The notes under the pieces: model-generated
What the model saw: the letters and a program-made list of their open reading frames with translations, nothing else
The model's database searches: none
Told to the model about the DNA's origin: nothing
Made by a program: the position numbers and the translations under genes
Assembly (NCBI GenBank): GCA_029263635.1
Contig: JAJUFY010000167.1
Location: 1 to 5,326 of the forward strand
Source of the DNA: Ectothiorhodospiraceae bacterium
GTDB taxonomy: Bacteria; Pseudomonadota; Gammaproteobacteria; Nitrococcales; AK92
Direction of reading: 5' to 3'
DNA: 5,326 bases
Shown here: one piece after another, positions 1 through 4,623 of the stretch
How positions within the stretch are numbered: the first letter of the stretch is position 1
Layout of the letters: every line of letters begins with the position of its first letter

Positions 1-402
1 GCGGTCGTGCAGCAGGGGCGCGATCAGCGCACGCTGGTGGTCGGTGAGCGGCTGCGCGGCGCGGATGTAGTAGGCCAGCCCGCGCTCGATCCGGCGGATG
101 GCGGTCAGCCCGCTGTTGTGGGCGATGTCGGTGGACTTGGACGACCACGGCGAGATGGTGCCCAGCCGCGGCACCACCAGCAGCAGTTCGCCCTCCGCCG
201 GCTGGCCCTCGATACGCGGACCATAGCGCAGCAGCTGCACCAGCACTTGCTGCTCGGCATCGGTCAACGCCCGCTCGGTATCGATGAAATGCACGTAGCG
301 GGTGGCGATGGCCTCCACTTCGGGCACCTGCTCGCGCACGGCGCTCAGCAGCCGCTGGAGGCGGAACTCGGAAAGGGCAGGGTTACCGGTCAAACGTAGC
401 AT
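1..402 (-). CDS. purL: Phosphoribosylformylglycinamidine synthase (FGAM synthase), N-terminal part, cut by window edge
   Basis: PurL converts FGAR, glutamine and ATP to FGAM in the fourth step of cytoplasmic purine synthesis. Reading leftward from the ATG at 402-400 gives 134 uninterrupted residues before the window ends. They begin MLRLTGNPALSEFR, close to the E. coli PurL start (MMEILRGSPALSAFR). They contain the family signature GTISPWSSKSTDIAHN at about residues 81-96, followed by the RRIERGLAYYI stretch at about 103-113. The visible part corresponds to the PurS-like N-terminal domain. The large-form enzyme is about 1,300 residues, so the ATPase and glutaminase domains lie outside the window. 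A weak ribosome site (GGA at 413-411) sits 8 bases upstream of the ATG. The gene lies 48 bases after bamC on the same strand, separated by a strong hairpin, so it may be read from the dapA promoter or partly insulated from it. Identity is seen by motif and is highly confident. Confidence 0.95.
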   Translation of the reverse strand, partial: MLRLTGNPALSEFRLQRLLSAVREQVPEVEAIATRYVHFIDTERALTDAEQQVLVQLLRYGPRIEGQPAEGELLLVVPRLGTISPWSSKSTDIAHNSGLTAIRRIERGLAYYIRAAQPLTDHQRALIAPLLHDR

Positions 403-425
403 ATCGCCCGTCCAGTCGAAGACGT

Positions 426-455
426 GGTAGTGCCCGGTGGCGGCCGGGCGCTACC
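426..455. repeat. REP-like GTAG palindrome at the bamC 3' end
   Basis: An imperfect inverted repeat runs GGTAG (426-430), T431, GCCCGG (432-437), a 6-base loop TGGCGG (438-443), CCGGGC (444-449), G450, CTACC (451-455). It forms a stem of 11 Watson-Crick pairs plus one central T/G position. That position is a U-G wobble in plus-strand RNA and an A-C mismatch in the bamC transcript. GTAG is found at the outer edge read from either strand. This recalls the REP-type repeats with a terminal GTAG known from Stenotrophomonas, Pseudomonas and enterics, which are mobilised by TnpA-REP (RAYT) transposases. The bamC stop codon (TAG, 453-451) lies inside the stem. No T-run follows on the bamC strand, so it is not a canonical Rho-independent terminator, although it could block 3' exonuclease decay. 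The hairpin is seen directly; assignment to the REP class is inference from one copy. Confidence 0.6.
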
Positions 456-1002
456 GAAGCTGCTCGCGCAGCAAGGTCAGGATGCGTTCCGCGACCTCGG
501 CGGGAGCCGGCTCGCCGGCCTCGTCGGTCACTGCCACTGCGGTGGTGCGGCCGCCATCCTGGGTCAGTTGGATCACATAGAGCGCCGGCTGGTTCGGTTC
601 ATCCCGCCAGAACGCCAGCGATGCCAGGAAACCCTCGCGCCGCTCCTTGTCCGCCTGCGGGTCGTAGCGGACGAAATAGCGGCCTTCGGCGCGGTTGCGG
701 TCTTCCAGGGTGAAGCCCAGCCTGTCGATGGCGAGCCCGACCTGCCGCCAGACCTCGTAGAAGGTGGCGGTCAGCAGCAGCCGCGGCTGGCCGTCTACGT
801 GCTCGAGGACGCCGGCGGCCGGCGAGGGCGTCGCCGGCGCAGGCTGCGGCGCAGGCTGGCTTCCGGCCGCCAGCAGCTCGGGAGGCTGCTGCAGCCGCTC
901 GGCACGCAGGGTGGCCGGATCCTTGCTGCCGCCGCCCAGGCTGCAGCCGGCCAGCAGGCCGGCGGTCATCAACAGCAGGACAACCGACGCCAAGCGTCGC
1001 AT
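451..1002 (-). CDS. bamC: Short BamC (NlpB/DapX-family) outer-membrane lipoprotein
   Basis: BamC is an accessory lipoprotein of the BAM complex that folds beta-barrels into the outer membrane. The protein has 183 residues from the ATG at 1002-1000. A lipoprotein signal starts MRRLASVV and ends in the lipobox LLAGC, with lipidation at Cys20. Serine at +2 is compatible with outer-membrane sorting. A flexible Pro/Ala-rich linker covers about residues 46-63. A single helix-grip-like domain follows (about 70-183) with the BamC-type pattern W-x-x-V...LGFTLEDRNRAEGRYFVRYD at about 85-114. E. coli BamC is 344 residues with two such domains, so this form is short. An in-frame GTG at 1017-1015 directly after the dapA stop would add five residues. 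The ATG is preferred because it gives a standard lipoprotein signal and neither start has a strong ribosome site. The position directly downstream of dapA matches E. coli dapA-bamC. Family assignment rests on context plus motif and is fairly confident. Confidence 0.8.
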   Translation of the reverse strand: MRRLASVVLLLMTAGLLAGCSLGGGSKDPATLRAERLQQPPELLAAGSQPAPQPAPATPSPAAGVLEHVDGQPRLLLTATFYEVWRQVGLAIDRLGFTLEDRNRAEGRYFVRYDPQADKERREGFLASLAFWRDEPNQPALYVIQLTQDGGRTTAVAVTDEAGEPAPAEVAERILTLLREQLR

Positions 1003-1017
1003 CGGCTCGCGGCCCAC

Positions 1018-1893
1018 TTACAGCACGCCGGCCAGCTTCATCGCCTGGCGCACGGTTTCGTAGTACTGCTCCTGCAGCGGCGTCATCGGCAGGCGGATGC
1101 CGCCTTCGATCAACCCCAGCTGCTGCACCGCCCACTTCACAGGGATCGGGTTGGGCTCGCAGAACAGCGCCTTGTGCAGCGCCGCCAGCCGGGCGTCGAT
1201 GCGCTCCGCCTCCTCGCGGTCGCCGCGCAGCGCAGCCGCGCACATCTCGCGCATCAGCCGCGGCGCCACGTTCGCGGTCACCGAGATCACGCCCTTGCCG
1301 CCGACCAGGATGGTTTCACGGGCATTGGGATCGTCGCCGCTGACCACGTCGAGCCGGGAACCGCAGCGATCCACGATGTCCTTGGCGCGCTGCACCGTGC
1401 CGTGCGCCTCCTTGATGGCGACGATGTTGGGAATCTCCGACAGCCGCTCCACCGTTTCCGGCAGCAGATCGCAGGCCGTGCGACCGGGCACGTTATAGAG
1501 GATCTGCGGAATCGGGCAGGCCTCGGCGATCGCCTTGAAATGGCGATACAGGCCTTCCTGGGTCGGCTTGTTGTAATACGGCGCCACCAGCAGTACCGCG
1601 TCGCAGCCGCTTTCGCGGGCACCGCGGGTGAGCTGGATGGCTTCCGCGGTCGAGTTCGAACCGGTACCGCCGATCACGGGCACGCGGCCGCGCGCGAATT
1701 CCACCGTTTTTCGGATCACCAGGCTGTGTTCGTCGTGATCGAGCGTGGCCGACTCGCCGGTGGTGCCGACCGCCACGATGGCGTCGGTGCCATTCTCGAT
1801 GTGGAACTCGACCAGCCGCTCGAGCGCCTTGAAGTCGAGCGAGCCGTCGTCGTGCATGGGAGTGACCAGGGCAACCATGCTGCCGTGGAACAT
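1018..1893 (-). CDS. dapA: 4-hydroxy-tetrahydrodipicolinate synthase
   Basis: DapA condenses pyruvate with aspartate semialdehyde, the first committed step to diaminopimelate (peptidoglycan) and lysine, in the cytoplasm. The product is 291 residues (E. coli 292) and a TIM barrel by family. Catalytic residues fall at exactly the E. coli numbers: the GTTGE loop with Thr44 and Thr45, Tyr107 in APYYNKP, Tyr133 in YNVPGR, Arg138, and the Schiff-base lysine Lys161 in VAIKEA. The start is the ATG at 1893-1891 (MFHGSMVALVTP). It is preceded by GGCGGAG (about 1907-1901) at 7-base spacing. The frame stays open further upstream to 2046, but that part would lie in the divergent promoter region and has no homology by eye. 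bamC starts 15 bases after the dapA stop, so the two are co-transcribed. A sigma70-like promoter lies at 1954-1926. Identification is essentially certain. Confidence 0.98.
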   Translation of the reverse strand: MFHGSMVALVTPMHDDGSLDFKALERLVEFHIENGTDAIVAVGTTGESATLDHDEHSLVIRKTVEFARGRVPVIGGTGSNSTAEAIQLTRGARESGCDAVLLVAPYYNKPTQEGLYRHFKAIAEACPIPQILYNVPGRTACDLLPETVERLSEIPNIVAIKEAHGTVQRAKDIVDRCGSRLDVVSGDDPNARETILVGGKGVISVTANVAPRLMREMCAAALRGDREEAERIDARLAALHKALFCEPNPIPVKWAVQQLGLIEGGIRLPMTPLQEQYYETVRQAMKLAGVL

Positions 1894-1900
1894 TGCCGAT

Positions 1901-1907
1901 CTCCGCC
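1901..1907 (-). promoter_or_regulatory. Ribosome binding site of dapA
   Basis: Read on the minus strand, GGCGGAG lies 7 bases ahead of the ATG at 1893-1891. It supports this start over the upstream in-frame ATG at 2046, which would add 51 residues not found in DapA proteins. Confidence 0.7.
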
Positions 1908-1925
1908 TGGGATGAGGAAAGCTGC

Positions 1926-1954
1926 ATACTACTGAGGCGCCGGAAGGCAGGCAA
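1926..1954 (-). promoter_or_regulatory. Predicted sigma70 promoter of dapA(-bamC)
   Basis: On the minus strand, TTGCCT (1954-1949, 4 of 6 matches to TTGACA) is followed by exactly 17 bases and then TAGTAT (1931-1926, 4 of 6 to TATAAT). Initiation would be near 1919, giving a leader of about 26 bases that contains the dapA ribosome site. Spacing and position are ideal but the boxes are only moderate matches. No operator or lysine riboswitch is visible, and the leader is far too short for a lysine riboswitch. Confidence 0.5.
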
Positions 1955-1986
1955 GCGGCCCGAATCGCCGTGCCCGGCGGCGATTC

Positions 1987-1995
1987 TGCTACACT
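1987..1995 (+). promoter_or_regulatory. Predicted extended -10 promoter of the gcvR-bcp-phoH operon
   Basis: TGCTACACT gives an extended TG followed by a -10 TACACT (1990-1995, 4 of 6 to TATAAT). No good -35 is found at 16-18 bases upstream; the nearest candidate, TCGCCG at 1965-1970, is 19 bases away. Initiation near 2002 would give a leader of about 59 bases. A possible hairpin overlaps the start region (GCCGCC 1997-2002 with GGCGGC 2012-2017). The -10 boxes of this promoter and the dapA promoter are about 60 bases apart and point away from each other. Confidence 0.45.
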
Positions 1996-2060
1996 GGCCG
2001 CCTTTTCGATCGGCGGCGGCTGCCACTGACCGCAAACGCCGCTCACGGACGGACTGGGCG

Positions 2061-2591
2061 ATGAAGAACCTGCTTGTCATTACGGCTCTGGGCGAGGACC
2101 GGCCCGGCATCGTCAATGAACTCTCGAAAGCCATCGTCGACAGCGGCTGCAACATCGAAGACAGCCGCATGACCGTGCTCGGCAGCGAGTTCGCCGTGAT
2201 CCTGCTGGCTTCCGGCAAGTGGAACGAACTGGCCAAGCTGGAGAACTGCCTGCCCCATCTCGGCCGGCGGCTGAACCTGATGGTCAACTACAAGCGCACC
2301 GAACCGCCGCACCAGCGCGTCAACGTGCTGCCGTACGCGGTCGAAGTGGTCGCGCTCGACCATCCCGGCATCGTCAACCAGCTCGCCAGCTTCTTCGCCC
2401 GCCGCGAGATCAACATCCGCGACCTGGCTACCGCCAGCTACGCCGCCGCCCACACCGGCACGCCGATGTTCTCCGTGCACATGACCATCGACGTGCCGGC
2501 CGGCACCCATATCGCCCATCTGCGCGACGAGTTCATGGACGTCTGCGACCAGCTGAACCTGGACGCCATCATGGAGCCCGTCAAGGGCTGA
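2061..2591 (+). CDS. gcvR: Glycine cleavage system regulator GcvR-like double ACT-domain protein
   Basis: In E. coli, GcvR is a cytoplasmic ACT-domain protein that binds the activator GcvA and represses the glycine cleavage operon when glycine is low. This product has 176 residues (E. coli about 190) and two ACT domains. The first (about residues 4-80) carries the loop EDRPGIV (12-18), and the second (about 92-172) carries LDHPGIV (99-105). Each loop is followed by the expected helix and the N-I-E-D / N-I-R-D strand. There is no DNA-binding domain, which fits the family. The ATG at 2061 is chosen because the domain begins at once (MKNLLVITALGEDRPG). The frame is open upstream to 1893 but that stretch overlaps the promoters. 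Only a weak purine-rich site precedes the start. It is divergent from dapA and followed after 12 bases by bcp, the same order as E. coli. Whether it controls gcv genes here is inferred from family and synteny. Confidence 0.88.
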   Translation: MKNLLVITALGEDRPGIVNELSKAIVDSGCNIEDSRMTVLGSEFAVILLASGKWNELAKLENCLPHLGRRLNLMVNYKRTEPPHQRVNVLPYAVEVVALDHPGIVNQLASFFARREINIRDLATASYAAAHTGTPMFSVHMTIDVPAGTHIAHLRDEFMDVCDQLNLDAIMEPVKG

Positions 2592-2599
2592 AGGGGGGA
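2592..2599 (+). promoter_or_regulatory. Strong ribosome binding site of bcp
   Basis: AGGGGGGA, overlapping the last base region of the gcvR stop, lies 4 bases ahead of the bcp ATG at 2604. It is the clearest Shine-Dalgarno site in the operon and suggests that bcp is translated more efficiently than gcvR. Confidence 0.65.
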
Positions 2600-2603
2600 C
2601 ACA

Positions 2604-3068
2604 ATGACCAGCATCGCCATCGGCCAGCCCGTACCCGATTTCACCGCGCCGTCGACCGCCGGCCAATTCAGCCTCGCCGCCCAGCGGGGCCGCCAGCTCG
2701 TGCTGTACTTCTATCCCAAGGCCAACACCCCCGGCTGCACCCAGGAATCGCAGGATTTCCGCGACCTGGCCGCAGAGTTCGACGCTGCCGACGCGGTGAT
2801 CGTCGGCGTCTCGCGCGACGGCCTGAAGGCCCAGAGCAACTTCAGGGCCAAGCACGCGCTGCCGTTCGAACTGCTCGCCGATACCGACGAGCGGGTCTGC
2901 CGGCTGTTCGACGTCATCAAGGAAAAGAACATGTACGGCCGCAAGGTGCTCGGCATCGAGCGCAGCACTTTCCTGATCGACGGCGACGGCGTGCTGCGTC
3001 GCGAATGGCGCAAGGTCAAGGTAGCGGGGCACGCCGCCGAGGTGCTGGCCGCGGTACGGGGCGAGTAA
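2604..3068 (+). CDS. bcp: Thiol peroxidase of the Bcp/PrxQ peroxiredoxin family
   Basis: Bcp reduces hydrogen peroxide and organic hydroperoxides in the cytoplasm with electrons from thioredoxin or a similar thiol donor. The product has 154 residues (E. coli Bcp 156). The peroxidatic motif YPKANTPGCT is seen at 37-46, with Thr42, Pro43 and the peroxidatic Cys45, plus the conserved Arg120 in GIERSTFLID. E. coli Bcp has a second cysteine at position 50 that acts as the resolving residue; here position 50 is Gln (GCTQESQDFRD). The only other cysteine is Cys99, also present in E. coli. The enzyme therefore probably works as a 1-Cys type, or Cys99 or an external thiol resolves the sulfenic acid. 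It is the middle gene of the gcvR-bcp-phoH operon, and its stop codon overlaps the ribosome site of phoH. The family is certain; the mechanism is inferred. Confidence 0.95.
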   Translation: MTSIAIGQPVPDFTAPSTAGQFSLAAQRGRQLVLYFYPKANTPGCTQESQDFRDLAAEFDAADAVIVGVSRDGLKAQSNFRAKHALPFELLADTDERVCRLFDVIKEKNMYGRKVLGIERSTFLIDGDGVLRREWRKVKVAGHAAEVLAAVRGE

Positions 3069-3070
3069 GG
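3067..3070 (+). promoter_or_regulatory. Ribosome binding site of phoH overlapping the bcp stop
   Basis: AAGG at 3067-3070 shares its first two bases with the bcp TAA stop (3066-3068). It lies 5 bases ahead of the phoH ATG at 3076. This arrangement suggests translational coupling between the two genes. Confidence 0.5.
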
Positions 3071-3075
3071 TCATC

Positions 3076-4431
3076 ATGGCCAGGAAGCCGCGGCCGGGCA
3101 AGCGTCTCTACCTGCTGGACACCAGCGTGCTGATGCACGACCCGACCGCACTGTTCCGCTTCGAGGAACATGACGTGGTGCTGCCGGCGGCGGTGCTGGA
3201 GGAGCTGGACACTGCCAAGAAGGGCGTGTCGGAGACGGCGCGCAACGTCCGCCAGGTCAGCCGCTTCCTCGACGAACTGCTACAGGGCGCCGAGCCCGCC
3301 GACATCCGCCGCGGCCTGCCGCTCAGCCGCGGCAAGGAGCCCGCAGCGCGCGGCCGGCTGTATTTCGACCTGCAGCCGAACAGCGGCCGCGGCGACAACG
3401 CCATCCTCGCCAGCGCCCAGGCGCTGCAGCAGGCCCGCACCGACGTGCAGCTGGTGCTGGTCAGCAAGGACATCAACCTGCGCATCCGCGCCATCGTGCT
3501 CGGCATCCGCGCCGAGGACTACTTCAGCGACCAGGTGCTGGACGACGCCGACCTGCTCTACACCGGCATCGCCGAGATCGATGCCGGACAGTGGGCCCAG
3601 GCGCGGGAGGAAACGCTGGGGCAGCATGTCGGCTACCGGCTGCCGCTGCCGGCGGGCGACTGGCACATCAATCAGTGCATCGTCGAGCCGGCCAGCGGCT
3701 TCGAGGGCATCGTCCGCAGCATCGAGGACAACACCGCCTGGATCGAGCCGCTGGTTGACTACCGCCAGCCGGCCGAATCGGTCTGGGGCATCCACGCCCG
3801 CAACCGCGAGCAGAACTTCGCTCTCAACCTGCTGCTGGATCCGGGAATCGACTTCGTCACCCTGCTCGGCGCCGCCGGCACCGGCAAGACGCTGCTCACG
3901 CTCGCCGCCGGCCTCGCGCAGACCCTGGACCGCCAGCGCTACAGCGAGATCATCATGACCCGGGTGACGGTGCCGCTCGGCGAGGACATCGGCTACCTGC
4001 CGGGCACCGAGGAAGAAAAGATGACGCCCTGGATGGGCGCGCTGATGGATAATCTCGAAGTCCTCACCAAGAACGAGACCGGCGGCAGCTGGGCACGGGC
4101 CGCCACCCAGGACGTCCTGCAGAGCCGGATCAAGATCCGCTCGCTCAACTTCATGCGCGGCCGCACCTTCCTGAGCAAGTACCTGATCCTGGACGAGGCG
4201 CAGAACCTCACCGCCAAGCAGATGAAGGCGCTGATCACCCGCGCTGGCCCGGGCACCAAGATCGTCTGCCTGGGCAACATCGCCCAGATCGACACCCCGT
4301 ACCTGACCGAGACCAGCTCCGGCCTCACCTATGTGGTCGACCGCTTCAAGAACTGGCCCCACAGCGGCCACATCACCCTGGCTCGCGGCGAGCGCTCGCG
4401 GCTGGCCGACTTCGCGACCGAAGCGCTCTGA
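3076..4431 (+). CDS. PIN-domain / PhoH-family ATPase fusion (PhoH2/YlaK-type predicted RNase-helicase)
   Basis: The product has 451 residues and two domains. The N-terminal PIN nuclease domain (about 10-155) keeps the acidic metal-binding set: Asp15 in LLDTSVLM, Glu43/Glu44 in VLEELD, Asp107 in GRGDNAI and Asp132 in SKDINLR. The C-terminal PhoH ATPase domain (about 235-451) has Walker A GAAGTGKT (265-272), Walker B YLILDEAQN (369-377), a sensor-like NIAQID (401-406) and the terminal TLARGERSRLADFA (434-447) with a likely arginine finger. In the related mycobacterial PhoH2, the PIN-PhoH fusion is an ATP-dependent RNA helicase and ribonuclease; the same activity is inferred here. The cytoplasm is expected, as there is no signal peptide or membrane segment. 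It follows bcp after 7 bases and is the last gene of the operon. All catalytic residues look intact. The biological role in gammaproteobacteria is not established. Confidence 0.93.
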   Translation: MARKPRPGKRLYLLDTSVLMHDPTALFRFEEHDVVLPAAVLEELDTAKKGVSETARNVRQVSRFLDELLQGAEPADIRRGLPLSRGKEPAARGRLYFDLQPNSGRGDNAILASAQALQQARTDVQLVLVSKDINLRIRAIVLGIRAEDYFSDQVLDDADLLYTGIAEIDAGQWAQAREETLGQHVGYRLPLPAGDWHINQCIVEPASGFEGIVRSIEDNTAWIEPLVDYRQPAESVWGIHARNREQNFALNLLLDPGIDFVTLLGAAGTGKTLLTLAAGLAQTLDRQRYSEIIMTRVTVPLGEDIGYLPGTEEEKMTPWMGALMDNLEVLTKNETGGSWARAATQDVLQSRIKIRSLNFMRGRTFLSKYLILDEAQNLTAKQMKALITRAGPGTKIVCLGNIAQIDTPYLTETSSGLTYVVDRFKNWPHSGHITLARGERSRLADFATEAL

Positions 4432-4520
4432 ACCGGCGTCCGACCGGGCGTTCTCCCTTGCTGCGCCGGCGGCGGGCGTGCCCGGACAAGCGCCTGCCAT
4501 GCCCGCAGCGCCGTGGCGCG

Positions 4521-4526
4521 TATCAT
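4521..4526 (+). promoter_or_regulatory. Candidate -10 box for the M48 protease gene
   Basis: TATCAT (5 of 6 to TATAAT) sits directly after the GCGCC-GT-GGCGC inverted repeat. The only -35 candidate at acceptable distance is ATGCCC (4499-4504, 3 of 6, 16-base spacing), so support is weak. It would give a leader of about 90 bases. Confidence 0.3.
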
Positions 4527-4561
4527 GAACGGCACAGCCGGCCAGTCCTGCCGCGGCAGCG

Positions 4562-4577
4562 CGCCTGGGAACAGGCG
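4562..4577 (+). other. Hairpin with GNRA-type tetraloop in the M48 gene leader
   Basis: CGCCTG (4562-4567) pairs perfectly with CAGGCG (4572-4577) around the loop GGAA, which fits the stable GNRA class. It lies 34 bases ahead of the Shine-Dalgarno site, too far to hide it directly. No T-run follows, so it is not an intrinsic terminator. Function is unknown. Confidence 0.35.
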
Positions 4578-4611
4578 GAATGCTTGCCTGGTCAGAGACT
4601 ATAGCCATTCC

Positions 4612-4616
4612 GGAGG
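4612..4616 (+). promoter_or_regulatory. Ribosome binding site that selects a TTG start
   Basis: GGAGG is a near-perfect Shine-Dalgarno core, 7 bases ahead of the TTG at 4624. The ATG at 4617 touches the site and is in another frame, so the spacing favours TTG. Confidence 0.7.
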
Positions 4617-4623
4617 ATGCAGC

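Larger units (their letters stand above)
4432..4623 (+). other. Non-coding gap with inverted repeats between phoH and the M48 gene
   Basis: This 192-base stretch has no convincing gene. It holds several short inverted repeats: CGGGC-GT-GCCCG (4473-4484), GCGCC-GT-GGCGC (4508-4519), the perfect palindrome CTGCCGCGGCAG (4548-4559) and a tetraloop hairpin (4562-4577). None is followed by a T-run, so no intrinsic terminator for the phoH operon can be called. Promoter and leader signals for the M48 gene are listed separately. Confidence 0.55.

Noticed and set aside
7..399. Open plus-strand frame of 130 codons at the left edge
   Set aside because: The minus strand of this stretch encodes an unmistakable PurL N-terminus, so the plus-strand frame is a shadow.
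426..455. Rho-independent terminator after bamC
   Set aside because: The stem is strong, but no T-run follows on the minus strand and the stop codon is within the stem. A REP-like or stabilising hairpin fits better.
424..1935. Open plus-strand frame of 503 codons opposite bamC and dapA
   Set aside because: It lies antisense to dapA and bamC, both firmly identified, and its translation is low-complexity Arg/Gln/His/Ala-rich as expected for the reverse of GC-rich genes. No domain or ribosome site is visible.
1894..2046. N-terminal extension of dapA to the ATG at 2046
   Set aside because: It would run through both promoter elements and add 51 residues not found in DapA. The ATG at 1893 has a good ribosome site and gives E. 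coli numbering for the catalytic residues.
1893..2060. N-terminal extension of gcvR to the ATG at 1893
   Set aside because: The extension overlaps the divergent promoter region, and the ACT domain begins directly at the ATG at 2061.
1894..2060. Lysine or glycine riboswitch ahead of dapA or gcvR
   Set aside because: The predicted leaders are about 26 and 59 bases, too short for these riboswitches, and no aptamer motif is visible.
2043..3101. Open minus-strand frame of 352 codons opposite gcvR and bcp
   Set aside because: It spans two well-identified plus-strand genes in antisense and has no recognisable motif.
3280..4608. Open minus-strand frame of 442 codons opposite phoH
   Set aside because: It is a GC-driven shadow of the PIN-PhoH gene, whose catalytic motifs are all on the plus strand. 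The composition is Ala/Gly/Gln/Arg-rich and nothing is recognisable.
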